Shown here piece after piece: positions 35,426-43,558 of a stretch of DNA of 64,000 nt. Origin of the DNA: CAISIP01 sp965278985 (GTDB taxonomy: Bacteria > Pseudomonadota > Gammaproteobacteria > Burkholderiales > Burkholderiaceae_C); the NCBI GenBank assembly GCA_965278985.1, contig OZ257131.1:1612001-1676000 (forward strand), written 5' to 3'. Under the pieces are notes generated by a model. The model saw nothing but the letters and a program-made list of their open reading frames with translations, did not search any database and was not told the origin of the DNA. Positions within the stretch are counted from its first letter, which is position 1; every line of letters begins with the position of its first letter. The position numbers and the translations under genes are program-made.

Positions 35426-36412
35426 TCAACGATCTTTAGGGTCGAGCGCGTCACGCAGCCCGTCGCCGATGTAATTGAAGCAGTACAGCGTTATCGACAA
35501 CATGGCTGCTGGAAACAGCAGCATCCACGGCGACACCTCCATCACCGAGGTGCCGTCGTGGATCAGCACACCCCAGCTCGTCATGGGCTCCTGGATGCCC
35601 AGGCCCAGGAAGGACAACACCGACTCGGTGAGGATCACGCCCGGCACGGTGACCGTGGTGTAGATCACCACCACCCCCAGCAGGTTGGGCACGATGTGCT
35701 GGAAGATGATGCGCCGCGTGGGCACACCAATCGCGCGCGCCGCCTCGATGAACTCGCGCGAACGCAGCGACAGCGTCTGTCCGCGCACCACGCGCGCGGT
35801 GTCCATCCACGAGAACACCGTGATGGTGATGACCACGAGGTAGAAGGCCCGGCCCAGGATCGTGACCATCAGGATCGCGATCAGCAGGTAGGGCACGGCA
35901 TACATCATGTCCACCACGCGCATCATGAAGGCATCCACGCGCCCGCCTATGAAACCGGCCGTGGCGCCCCAGGCGATGCCCAGCGACACCGACGCCAGCG
36001 TGGCCATCAGGCCCACCATCAGCGAGATGCGCCCGCCGATCAGGCAGCGCACCAGCAGGTCGCGGCCGGAGTCGTCGGTGCCGAACCAGTGGGTGTTCTG
36101 CCAGGTGGGGGGCAGGCTCATGGCATCCCAGTCTGCGCTGTCGAAGGCATGGGGCAGCAGCCACGGCCCGACGATGCAGAGCAGGATGATCAGCACCAGG
36201 ATACACAGGCTGGCGACCGCAGCGCGGTTGCGCAGGAATCGCGCACGCGCGTCCATCCAGGGGCTGCGGCCCGCCGTTGCCGGTTCGTCGGCCATGGCCA
36301 CCAGCCGTTCGGCCAGCGCATCGTCGCGGCCCGGACGCAGTGCCGCCGGCAAAGCGGAAGGCCGCGGTGGCAGCCCGCCTTCAGTAGCGGATCTTGGGGT
36401 CGAGTGCGGCAT
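35426..36412 (-). CDS. oppC: Oligopeptide ABC transporter permease OppC
   Basis: A ~328-residue inner-membrane permease. An N-terminal cytoplasmic segment leads to the first helix ASLCILVLIILLCIVGPWLL. The OppC-type DDSGRDLLVRCLIGGRISL and the EAA loop EFIEAARAIGVPTRRIIFQHIVPN follow. The C-terminus YCFNYIGDGLRDALDP is typical. The start is uncertain: the ATG at 36412 overlaps oppB by 32 bases, and an ATG at 36295 would give a shorter N-terminus. No strong ribosome site distinguishes them. Confidence 0.93.
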   Translation of the reverse strand: MPHSTPRSATEGGLPPRPSALPAALRPGRDDALAERLVAMADEPATAGRSPWMDARARFLRNRAAVASLCILVLIILLCIVGPWLLPHAFDSADWDAMSLPPTWQNTHWFGTDDSGRDLLVRCLIGGRISLMVGLMATLASVSLGIAWGATAGFIGGRVDAFMMRVVDMMYAVPYLLIAILMVTILGRAFYLVVITITVFSWMDTARVVRGQTLSLRSREFIEAARAIGVPTRRIIFQHIVPNLLGVVVIYTTVTVPGVILTESVLSFLGLGIQEPMTSWGVLIHDGTSVMEVSPWMLLFPAAMLSITLYCFNYIGDGLRDALDPKDR

Positions 36413-37301
36413 AAGCCAGGTCCACCAGCAGGTTGAAGGTGACGGCAATAACCGTGACCAGTACGACGAGGCCCAGCACCAGCGTGTAGTCGCGGTTGCC
36501 CGCGCCGTTGACGATGAGCTTGCCCAGCCCCGGCAGCGAGAACACGGACTCCGTGACCACGGCCGAGGTGATGGCCGAGATGGCCAGCGGCCCGATCAGC
36601 GAGACCACGGGCAGCAGCGCAGGCTTGAGCGCATGGCGCAGCACGATGGTGCGCATCGGCAGCCCCTTGGCCCGCGCCGTACGGATGAAATTGCTGCTCA
36701 TGACCTCGATCAGGCTGCCACGCATCACGCGGCCGATGGTGGCTACGTTGATGAACACCAGCAGTGCCATCGGCAGCACCATGTAGCGCGGCGAGAAGTC
36801 GCTCCAGCCGCCGGCCGGCGCCACCTTGAGCCAGACCGCGAACACCAGGATCAGCACCGGCCCGATCACGAAGGACGGAAAGGCACTGCCCATGTTGCCC
36901 ACCAGCATTACGAGGTAGTCGACGATGCTGTTCTGGCGTAGCGCCGCGATGGTGCCCAGCGTCACGCCGACGAAGAGCGCAATGACGATGGAGCCGCCAC
37001 CGATGGCCGCCGACACCGGCAGCGCCTTGGCCACCAGCTCGTTGACGGACCAGTCGGCGTAGCGGAAAGAAGCACCGAGGTCCCCCTGGAGCAGGCTCCA
37101 CAGGTACAGCAGGTACTGCTTCCACAGCGGTTGGTCGAGGTGGTATTTGGCCTGCAGGTTGGCCAGCACCACGGCCGACACCTTGCGTTCCTCGTCGAAA
37201 GGACCGCCGGGTGTGGCATGCAAAAGCAGATAACAGACGGTGATGACCGCCAGCAACGTGGGAATCGTCGCCAGCAGCCGTCTAAAGGCGTAAGACCACA
37301 T
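36381..37301 (-). CDS. oppB: Oligopeptide ABC transporter permease OppB
   Basis: A 306-residue inner-membrane permease with the standard OppB start MWSYAFRRLLATIPTLLAV, GDLGASFRYADWSVNEL, and the EAA loop NFIRTARAKGLPMRTIVLRHALKPALLPVV broken across the usual positions. It ends with NLLVDLAYAALDPKIRY. With OppC it forms the peptide channel. It lies about 59 bases downstream of oppA and overlaps oppC. Confidence 0.95.
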   Translation of the reverse strand: MWSYAFRRLLATIPTLLAVITVCYLLLHATPGGPFDEERKVSAVVLANLQAKYHLDQPLWKQYLLYLWSLLQGDLGASFRYADWSVNELVAKALPVSAAIGGGSIVIALFVGVTLGTIAALRQNSIVDYLVMLVGNMGSAFPSFVIGPVLILVFAVWLKVAPAGGWSDFSPRYMVLPMALLVFINVATIGRVMRGSLIEVMSSNFIRTARAKGLPMRTIVLRHALKPALLPVVSLIGPLAISAITSAVVTESVFSLPGLGKLIVNGAGNRDYTLVLGLVVLVTVIAVTFNLLVDLAYAALDPKIRY

Positions 37302-37360
37302 CGTGCATCGCCCGGCGCGCCTTGCCCCGCGATTGCGGGGTCAACGGCGCGCCAGCACGC

Positions 37361-38974
37361 TCAGTGCTTGATGATGTAGAGGTCCTTGGCGCGGTAGCGG
37401 TCCAGCGCGTTCGTTTGCGAATATCCGCCCACGTAGGGTTTGACCAGCCGCGGCACGGTGTACTGCAGCAGCGGGATCATGGGGTAGTCGTCCATGATCG
37501 TCTTGGCGGCCTGCGTGAGCAGCTGCTTGCGCTTGGCCGGGTCCATGGACTTGTTGCCCTCGTCGATCAGCGCCTCGGCCTTGCGGTTGCAGTTGCCCTG
37601 GCTGTTCTGGTCGGAGTCGCACTGCACCAGCGTGAGGAAGGTGGTGGCGTCGTTGTAGTCGGCGATCCAGCCATTGCGTGCCATCTGGTAGTCACGGTCA
37701 TTGCGCTTCTTGATCAGCACCTTGAACTCCATGGCTTCCATCTCGGTGTCCAGGCCGAGCTTGGTCTTCCACTCGGACTGCGCGAAGATGGCCATCTTCT
37801 TGTGGTAGTCGCTGGTGTTGTAGGCAAAGACGACCTTGGTGCCCGGAGCCACGCCGGCTTCCTTGAGCAGCTTCTTGGCCTCTTCGACCTTCTTGGCCAT
37901 GGGCCACTTGGCCCAGTCGTATTCGGTGACGTCCGCGCCGGAGATGCCCTTGACGATCACGCCATAGGACGGGATCTGGCCGTCGGCCGTGACCTTCTGC
38001 GCCAGGATGTCGCGGTCGATCACCATCGAGAGCGCCTTGCGCACGCGCACGTCCTTGAACAGCTTGTCGGCGTTGTTCAGCGAGTAGTAGCGCAGCCCCA
38101 GCATGTTGGTGTTGCGGATGTCCTTGGGGTACTGCGCCTTGTACTTGTCGTAGGTGCCAGGCGGCAGCTGGTAGACCCAGTCGTTCTCGCCGGATTCATA
38201 GAGCTTCACGTCGGCGTTGCCGTCCTCGATGGGCAGGTACGTCATCTGCGTGAGCTGCACATTCTGGTTGTCCCAGTAACGTGTGTTCTTCGCCAGCACG
38301 ATCTTGCTGTTGACCTGCCAGTCCTTGAGCGTGAAGGCGCCATTGCCCACGATGTTGCCGGGCTTGGTCCAGTCCTTGCCGAACTTGTCGATGGTGGCCT
38401 TGTGCACCGGGCCCATCTGCAGGTTGGACACCACGTCGGGGAGGAAGCCCACGGGGTACGGCGTCTTGATCTCCAGCGTGAAGGCGTCGATGGCCTTGAC
38501 GCCCAGCTCGGACGGCGGCTTCTTGCCGTCGATGACGTCCTTGGCGTTCTGCACGAACACGCCATACGTCGCGGCGTACTTGGAGGCCGTGGCCGGGTCC
38601 ACGAAGCGGCGGATGCCGTAGACGAAGTCCTCGGCCGTGACGGGCTCGCCGTTGGACCATTTGGCGTCCTTGCGCAGCGTGAACACCCAGGTCAGCGGGT
38701 CGGTCTGCTTCCAGCTGGAAGCCACGCCGGGCACGATCTTGCCGTTGGAGTCCACGGCAGTGAGGCCCTCAAACAGGTCGCGGATGACGTTGTTGGCCGG
38801 CACGCCGGAGGCCAGTGCCGGGTCCAACGTCTCGGGCTCGGAGCCGTTGTTGCGAGTCAGCTCCTGCTTGGCGTGGAGCTGGGTGCCTGCAGGCAGGGTG
38901 GCGGCCATGGCCAGGCCGCCATAGGCACAGGCCAGGCCGATGACGACGGCACGGACAGAGGTTCGAATATGCAT
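37361..38974 (-). CDS. oppA: Oligopeptide-binding periplasmic protein OppA
   Basis: A 537-residue receptor, length as in enteric OppA. The signal peptide ends near GLAMAA. Conserved segments include NNGSEPETLDPALASGVP, RDLFEGL, LRKDAKWSNGEPVTAEDFVYG, NGAFTLKDWQVN, FKDVRVRKALSMVIDRD and the C-terminal ARNGWIADYNDATTFL and RLVKPYVGGY. It binds peptides in the periplasm for the OppBCDF importer. A GGGAG ribosome site precedes the ATG. A TATATT element lies at 39096-39091 in the upstream gap and could be a -10 box, though no matching -35 is visible. Confidence 0.96.
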   Translation of the reverse strand: MHIRTSVRAVVIGLACAYGGLAMAATLPAGTQLHAKQELTRNNGSEPETLDPALASGVPANNVIRDLFEGLTAVDSNGKIVPGVASSWKQTDPLTWVFTLRKDAKWSNGEPVTAEDFVYGIRRFVDPATASKYAATYGVFVQNAKDVIDGKKPPSELGVKAIDAFTLEIKTPYPVGFLPDVVSNLQMGPVHKATIDKFGKDWTKPGNIVGNGAFTLKDWQVNSKIVLAKNTRYWDNQNVQLTQMTYLPIEDGNADVKLYESGENDWVYQLPPGTYDKYKAQYPKDIRNTNMLGLRYYSLNNADKLFKDVRVRKALSMVIDRDILAQKVTADGQIPSYGVIVKGISGADVTEYDWAKWPMAKKVEEAKKLLKEAGVAPGTKVVFAYNTSDYHKKMAIFAQSEWKTKLGLDTEMEAMEFKVLIKKRNDRDYQMARNGWIADYNDATTFLTLVQCDSDQNSQGNCNRKAEALIDEGNKSMDPAKRKQLLTQAAKTIMDDYPMIPLLQYTVPRLVKPYVGGYSQTNALDRYRAKDLYIIKH

Positions 38975-39186
38975 GGAGCGCTCCCGGAAGTGAAAAGGTT
39001 CGCGCCAGTATCGGCGGAGCGGCGACGCGCATCAACCGCTTCGGGATGCTGTGCAAAGCCTGGTCCTCCGACGCCTGGCGGCGATGGGCGAATATACCGA
39101 GGCGGCCGCGCCAAAACGGCTAGGACTAACCCTTTGCGCGACCTCGTCCGTACGCGTGGCGCAGGGGCCCTGCGCTGGAGCGTGCG

Positions 39187-39519
39187 TCAGCGCGCGGCGG
39201 CGGGCACGCGCAGGTCGGCCAGCAGCTGGTCGCAGCGCGCAAAGGCTTCGAACACTTCGTGCGCGCCCTGCAGCAGGATCTGCGCCGCGCTGGTCGGCAC
39301 AAGGCGCTTGCCCTGCTGCTCGAACAGCTGCACATCCAGCGCTTCGCTGAGCTTGCGCAGGTGGCCCGACAGCGTGGGCTGGGCCATGCACAGGGCATCG
39401 GCCGCGCGCGTCACGCTGCCCAGGCGCACGACGGCCTCGAAGGCAGCCAGCTGTGGCAAGGTGCCATGGCGCAGGTAACGGCGGGGAACGGAAGCAGCAG
39501 CGGGCGCAGCAGCGAGCAT
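39187..39519 (-). CDS. HTH-only LysR-type protein (no co-inducer domain), downstream of Mn2+ riboswitch
   Basis: A 110-residue protein matching only the N-terminal part of LysR regulators: RHGTLPQLAAFEAVVRLGSV, TRAADALCMAQPTLSGHLRK (recognition helix) and LFEQQGKRLVPTSAA, then the linker helix HEVFEAFARCDQLLADLRV. It then ends at a TGA. Only 212 bases separate it from oppA, so the usual ~200-residue co-inducer domain is absent. The linker helix needed for dimerisation is complete, which allows a functional stand-alone regulator, comparable in size to the HTH part of ModE. AAGG lies eight bases before the ATG and falls inside the hairpin of the riboswitch expression platform. It could instead be a deletion remnant. 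Confidence 0.7.
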   Translation of the reverse strand: MLAAAPAAASVPRRYLRHGTLPQLAAFEAVVRLGSVTRAADALCMAQPTLSGHLRKLSEALDVQLFEQQGKRLVPTSAAQILLQGAHEVFEAFARCDQLLADLRVPAAAR

Positions 39520-39523
39520 CGGA

Positions 39524-39675
39524 TTTGCCTTTTCAACGGAATTGGAAAAAGGCAAAGGTCTTGTCCATGCCGCCATGCAGCGACAACCCGCGCGCCGGGG
39601 CCTTTCGGCCCGTACTGACGACCACGCGGCACACCCGGAACGACCGGGTGCAGGACTACTCCCGCTTTGCTTTGC
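39524..39675 (-). ncRNA. yybP-ykoY (Mn2+-sensing) riboswitch with SD-sequestering expression platform
   Basis: Read on the minus strand, the conserved yybP-ykoY landmarks appear in order. GCAAAGC leads into GGGAGUAG (39663-39656). A hairpin CACCCGG/CCGGGTG follows, then UGCCGC pairing with GCGGCA (39631-39626 with 39573-39568). Loop L3 GUCGUCAGUACG, a GGGCC-GAAA-GGCCC hairpin and the 3' side GGACAAGACCUUUGCC (39566-39551) complete the aptamer. P1 is GCAAAG with CUUUGC. A competing 10-base perfect hairpin, TTTGCCTTTT (39556-39547) with AAAAGGCAAA (39533-39524), uses the same CUUUGC strand and buries the AAGG ribosome site of the ATG at 39519. Mn2+ binding that stabilises P1 should therefore free the site and turn translation on. 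The fold is drawn by hand. Confidence 0.85.
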
Positions 39676-39704
39676 ACGGTGCGATGGCTCCGCGCAAGGC
39701 CGGA

Positions 39705-39713
39705 TTTATATCA
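39705..39713 (-). promoter_or_regulatory. Extended -10 promoter upstream of riboswitch
   Basis: On the minus strand TGATATAAA matches an extended -10 (TG-n-TATAAA) about 30 bases before the aptamer starts at 39675. No good -35 is present, which an extended -10 can tolerate. Confidence 0.45.
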
Positions 39714-39768
39714 CGCACATCAGGCGCAGCCGCACAAATGCCGAGCAGCCTTTTGGCCTGGAAGGATT

Positions 39769-39785
39769 CATCGCGATTTGCGATG
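39769..39785. promoter_or_regulatory. LysR-box-like inverted repeat between HTH gene and terC-like gene
   Basis: CATCGC-GATTT-GCGATG is a perfect 6-5-6 inverted repeat containing the T-N11-A spacing of LysR-type binding sites (T at 39771, A at 39783). It lies between two divergent genes, one of which encodes a LysR HTH. A further hairpin TGGCGG-TTTT-CCGCCA follows at 39788-39803 on the terC side. Binding is inferred. Confidence 0.45.
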
Positions 39786-39923
39786 GATGGCGGTTTTCCG
39801 CCAAGATTCGCAGCCCCTGGCGCCATACTCGACGGCTTTGCGAACGGCGGCCGATGCTGCGTCGCCAAACCCCAACCACCGCCACCGCCACCACCGCCAA
39901 GCACCGAGCACACCGAGAACTCC

Positions 39924-40646
39924 ATGGACTTCCTGACATCCACCGCCTTCTGGCTCGCCCTGGGGCAGATCATCCTCATCGACATCCTGCTCGGTGGCGA
40001 CAACGCCGTCGTCATCGCGCTGGCCTGCCGCAAGTTGCCGCCCGCGCAGCGCAAGAAGGGCATCATCTTCGGCACCGCCGGCGCCATTGTCCTGCGCGTG
40101 ATCCTCATCGCCTTCGCGATGACGCTGCTCAACGTCCCCTTCCTGAAGCTGGTGGGCGCGGTGCTGCTGGTGTGGATCGGCGTCAAGCTGCTGGCTCCTG
40201 ACGACGAAGGGCACGGCGACGTGCAAGGCAGCGACAAGCTCTTCGCCGCCATCAAGACCATCATCGTGGCCGACCTCGTGATGAGCGTGGACAACGTGAT
40301 CGCCATCGCGGGCGCCGCACAGAACGCCGGCGAGCATTCGCTGCTGCTCGTGGTGCTGGGCCTGTTGATCTCGATCCCGATCATCGTGTGGGGCAGCCAG
40401 CTGGTGATCAAGCTGATGGAGCGTTTCCCCATCATCATCACGGCCGGCGGCATGCTGCTGGGCTGGATCGCCGGCGGCATGCTGGTGACCGACCCCGCCT
40501 TCGCCAACCCCGACAAGTGGCAGTGGATGTTCAAGCTGCCGCAGACCGACACGCTGCGTTACGCAGCGAGCGTGGTCGGTGCCCTGCTGGTGCTGGCGAT
40601 CGGCAAGTACGTCGCATCGCGCAAGGGCCCCGCGCCCGCGCATTGA
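39924..40646 (+). CDS. TerC family membrane protein, YjbE type
   Basis: A 240-residue integral membrane protein with about seven helices. The family's paired acidic motifs are present: ILLGGDNAVVIALAC near residue 25 and MSVDNVIAIAGAAQ near residue 120. It matches the YjbE branch of TerC (TIGR03717, from memory), which is named for frequent association with the yybP-ykoY riboswitch. Relatives such as Alx/MntP-type proteins are linked to Mn2+ export. Here the riboswitch is on the opposite strand and reads away from this gene. The ATG at 39924 was chosen by family start; the frame stays open upstream without similarity. A strong terminator follows. Confidence 0.92.
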   Translation: MDFLTSTAFWLALGQIILIDILLGGDNAVVIALACRKLPPAQRKKGIIFGTAGAIVLRVILIAFAMTLLNVPFLKLVGAVLLVWIGVKLLAPDDEGHGDVQGSDKLFAAIKTIIVADLVMSVDNVIAIAGAAQNAGEHSLLLVVLGLLISIPIIVWGSQLVIKLMERFPIIITAGGMLLGWIAGGMLVTDPAFANPDKWQWMFKLPQTDTLRYAASVVGALLVLAIGKYVASRKGPAPAH

Positions 40647-40665
40647 CTGCGCACGGACGCCAAGC

Positions 40666-40699
40666 AAAAAGGGGCCCGGCGCATGCCGGGCCCCTTTTT
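40666..40699. terminator. Bidirectional rho-independent terminator between terC-like gene and dsbB
   Basis: A 15-base perfect stem (AAAAAGGGGCCCGGC / GCCGGGCCCCTTTTT) with a GCAT loop serves the two convergent genes. Confidence 0.93.
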
Positions 40700-40719
40700 C
40701 GTGGAAAGCAGCTGCCGTG

Positions 40720-41220
40720 TCAGGCTGTGGTGCGCAGACGGCGCGCCAGCAGCCACAGGCAGGCGATGAAGGTCACGACGAAACAGATGAAAGACCAGTT
40801 GGCGATGGTGCCGCCCAGGAACGTCCAGTCGATGGCCGTGCAGTCGCCGCTGCCCTTGAAGATCATGGGAATCACGCGCTGCAACGGGAAGTTCTCGATC
40901 ATTCCGTAGAAGTCGCGCCCGCAGGACGAGATCTCGGGCGGGTTCCACTGCAGCCAGCTCTGGCGCGCGGCCACGAAGGCCCCGAAGCCCGCCGCCAGCA
41001 GCACCAGCGGCAACGCCACCAGCTGCGCGGCCCGCATGCGCAGCGCGGACCCCAAGCCCGCCAACAGCGCCACCAGCACGAATGCATAACGCTGCACGAT
41101 GCACATCGGGCAAGGCTCCAGCCCCACCACATGCTGCAGGTACATGCCGAACGCCAGCAGGCCCACACACCCCACACTCACCACCGCCATGCCCTGGCGC
41201 ACCGTCAGTCGATCCAGCAT
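40720..41220 (-). CDS. dsbB: Disulfide bond formation protein B
   Basis: A 166-residue inner-membrane quinone-linked oxidase that re-oxidises DsbA. Four helices can be drawn. The first periplasmic loop has EPCPMC (Cys37, Cys40) and the second has SSCGRD and GDCTA (Cys100, Cys127). The conserved QRYAF follows the CxxC. The ATG at 41220 is preceded by GAGGA; the upstream in-frame extension is non-conserved. It is convergent with the terC-like gene and divergent from yggX. Confidence 0.95.
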   Translation of the reverse strand: MLDRLTVRQGMAVVSVGCVGLLAFGMYLQHVVGLEPCPMCIVQRYAFVLVALLAGLGSALRMRAAQLVALPLVLLAAGFGAFVAARQSWLQWNPPEISSCGRDFYGMIENFPLQRVIPMIFKGSGDCTAIDWTFLGGTIANWSFICFVVTFIACLWLLARRLRTTA

Positions 41221-41360
41221 TCCGTTCCTCGTTAGACAACAACAGCGCGATTGGACACCAGAAGCCCCGGCAGGTTTCCGAAAACAACGACAATTTCGCT
41301 TTTGCCTCGGTGGGGCCGCCCGTGAGGGCGCGACATCCCACGGACACACCAAGGAATCAC

Positions 41361-41633
41361 ATGGCACGCATGGTCAACTGCATCAAGCTCGGCAAGGAAG
41401 CCGAAGGACTGGACTTCCCCCCCTACCCCGGCGAGCTGGGCAAGCGCCTCTGGGAAAACGTCAGCAAGGAGGCCTGGGCTGCCTGGCTCAAGCACCAGAC
41501 GATGCTGGTCAACGAGAACCGCCTGAACCTGGCCGACGCACGCGCACGCCAGTACCTCGCACGGCAGATGGAAGCCCATTTCTTCGGCGGCGGTGCCGAC
41601 GCCGCGCAGGGCTACGTACCGCCCCCGGCCTGA
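41361..41633 (+). CDS. yggX: Oxidative damage protection protein / Fe(II)-trafficking protein YggX
   Basis: A 90-residue cytosolic protein, the family's standard length. MVNCIKLGKEAEGLDFPPYP, LGKRLWENVSKEAW and NLADARARQYLARQME are diagnostic, with the single conserved Cys at position 6. It protects Fe-S clusters against oxidants. AAGGA lies before the ATG. The next gene starts eight bases after its stop. Confidence 0.96.
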   Translation: MARMVNCIKLGKEAEGLDFPPYPGELGKRLWENVSKEAWAAWLKHQTMLVNENRLNLADARARQYLARQMEAHFFGGGADAAQGYVPPPA

Positions 41634-41641
41634 TAGCGTCC

Positions 41642-43558
41642 ATGCCCGCCGGGCCCGCGGACGGGTTGCCGCATGCCTGGCAGGGCCGCGCCTGCTGGCG
41701 CGTGCTGGACACGGACTTCGGGGACGGCACGCGATTCCTCGGCACCTGGGCGCAGCGTGAAAGCGATCTGCTGGCACCGCAGATACTGCACTACGTGGGC
41801 ATCGCGCCGCAGGCGCCCGCGTTGACCCGACTGCTGGAACGGCTCGCATCCTGGCCCCTACTGCGCCCCTGCGCGGACACCTTGGCGCGCCAGTATTTCG
41901 GGCTGGGCGAAGGCTTCCACCGTCTGGTGCTGGCCGAGGGGCGCCTGCAGCTCACGCTGTGCATCGGGCCGCAGGTGGACATGCTGCGTGCGCTGCAGTT
42001 CGTCGCCGACCACATCCATCTCGCCGACACGGCGTTGTGCGAGGACCGCTGGCAGTCCAAGGCGCTGCTGCGCCTGTGCCGCCCCGGCACCCGTGTCCGT
42101 ATCGCCCAGCCCCCTGCGACCGAAGCGGCCCACGCCGCGCTGCGCCAGGCCGGCATGCGTGCGGACGCGCACGATGCCGGCGCCTGGGTCTACGAACCGC
42201 CGTGGACGCTGCCCACGACCCGCCACCGCTGGCGGCAGCCTCCCCGCGCGCCGGGGCGCTGCGTCGTGCTGGGGGCGGGCCTCGCCGGTGCGGCCGTGGC
42301 ATCCGCGCTGGCGCTGCGCGGCTGGCAGGTGGAGGTGGTGGACGCGGCACCCCATCCCGCCGCAGGCGCGTCGGGACTTCCTGCCGGGCTGATGGCGGCG
42401 CCGGTGTCGCGCGACGACGCACCACGCTCGCGGCTGGCCCGCGCCGGAATCCGGCTGACGCGGGAAGCGTGCCAACGCGGGCTGGCCGCCGGAAGGGATT
42501 GGAATCCCTGCGGGGCGCTGGAGCAGCCGGGGCCGACTGACACCGATTCACCGGATAGCGGCACACGAGATACCGATACCGACGCGCCGGACAACGCATC
42601 CGCAGCCCTGCCCGCCGCGTGGCCCGCCGAGGCCCATGCATGGACGCAGCCGGCAACGGCGATCGGCACACCCGGCACAAACGACGTGCCCGCCGCGCCC
42701 GCTGCGCCCGCCGCTGCACAGGCACTCGCCGTCCCTGGCAGCCTATGGCACGGCCATGCGGCGTGGGTCCGTCCCGCGGCGCTGGTGGAGTCCCTGCTCG
42801 CACAACCGGGCATCCGTTTCCTGGGGGGCCACGCGGTCCACCAAGTCCAGCATGCGAACGGCGAGTGGCTGCTGCACGACGAGGCCGGCACGCCACTGGC
42901 GCGCGGCGAGATGCTGGTGCTGTGTGCCGCCGTGCACAGCAGCGCGATCGCGGTGCAGGCAGCCCAGGCGGTGGGCGCAGCCCGGCTGGCACCCATGCAG
43001 TCGGTCGGTGGCAGCCTGTCCGGTGGCTTGCAGGCGGAGGGTGACGCGGCCGTTTTCCCGCCGTTCGCGGTGCAGGGCGCGGGGCATTTCTGCAGCGGTG
43101 TGCCCACGGCGGCCGGCCAGAGCTGGTGGACCGGTGCCACCTTCCAGCCCCGCGCCACCGAGGCCACGCCCGGCCCCGATGCGCTACAGGCCGCGCATGC
43201 CTACAACCACGCGCGGTTGGACCAGCTCTTGCCGGGTGTCGCGCGCCATCTGAAAGGCCGCTTCGCGCATGGCGAGGTCCGCGCATGGTCGGGACTGCGT
43301 TGCGCCACCGTCGATCGCCTGCCGGCCGCAGGCCCGCTCGACGACGGTGCCCAGCCGCAGCTGTGGATCAGCACCGGCATGGGTGCGCGCGGGCTCAGTT
43401 ATGCGCTGCTGTGCGCCGAGCTGCTGGCGGCGGAGATCGGCGCGGAACCCCTGCCGGTGGAGGCCAGCCTGGCCCGTGCCCTGCGGCCGACGCGGCCGCG
43501 CCTGCTGGAAGCGGCTCAGACCAGTTGCAGCACGCGCGACATCAGCCCCGGGTCGTAG
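41642..43558 (+). CDS. mnmC: MnmC-like tRNA-modification protein with eroded methyltransferase domain
   Basis: A 638-residue protein laid out as MnmC, which finishes the mnm5s2U34 wobble modification. The N-terminal DUF752 methyltransferase region (about 1-200) is degenerate: the SAM motif FGTGLNF is FGDGTRF, the first 50-60 residues are missing, and the catalytic DGFAPAKNP region reads LADTALCEDRW. The FAD oxidoreductase part looks intact, with VVLGAGLAGAAVASALALRGW near residue 208, GASGLPAGLMA and the late GLRCATVDRLP and STGMGARGLSYA. A low-complexity Ala/Pro/Asp/Thr insert covers about residues 299-361. The oxidase step is thus plausible and the methylation step doubtful. Its 3' end overlaps the convergent receiver gene by 43 bases. 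Confidence 0.85.
   Translation: MPAGPADGLPHAWQGRACWRVLDTDFGDGTRFLGTWAQRESDLLAPQILHYVGIAPQAPALTRLLERLASWPLLRPCADTLARQYFGLGEGFHRLVLAEGRLQLTLCIGPQVDMLRALQFVADHIHLADTALCEDRWQSKALLRLCRPGTRVRIAQPPATEAAHAALRQAGMRADAHDAGAWVYEPPWTLPTTRHRWRQPPRAPGRCVVLGAGLAGAAVASALALRGWQVEVVDAAPHPAAGASGLPAGLMAAPVSRDDAPRSRLARAGIRLTREACQRGLAAGRDWNPCGALEQPGPTDTDSPDSGTRDTDTDAPDNASAALPAAWPAEAHAWTQPATAIGTPGTNDVPAAPAAPAAAQALAVPGSLWHGHAAWVRPAALVESLLAQPGIRFLGGHAVHQVQHANGEWLLHDEAGTPLARGEMLVLCAAVHSSAIAVQAAQAVGAARLAPMQSVGGSLSGGLQAEGDAAVFPPFAVQGAGHFCSGVPTAAGQSWWTGATFQPRATEATPGPDALQAAHAYNHARLDQLLPGVARHLKGRFAHGEVRAWSGLRCATVDRLPAAGPLDDGAQPQLWISTGMGARGLSYALLCAELLAAEIGAEPLPVEASLARALRPTRPRLLEAAQTSCSTRDISPGS

Noticed and set aside
38975..39186. 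Remnant of the LysR co-inducer domain between the HTH gene and oppA
   Set aside because: Only 212 bases are available, and the translated frames show no LysR substrate-domain motifs.
39551..39675. yybP-ykoY riboswitch on the plus strand serving terC
   Set aside because: The conserved GGGAGUAG and GACCUUUGCC segments occur only as reverse complements on the plus strand, so the element reads toward the HTH gene.
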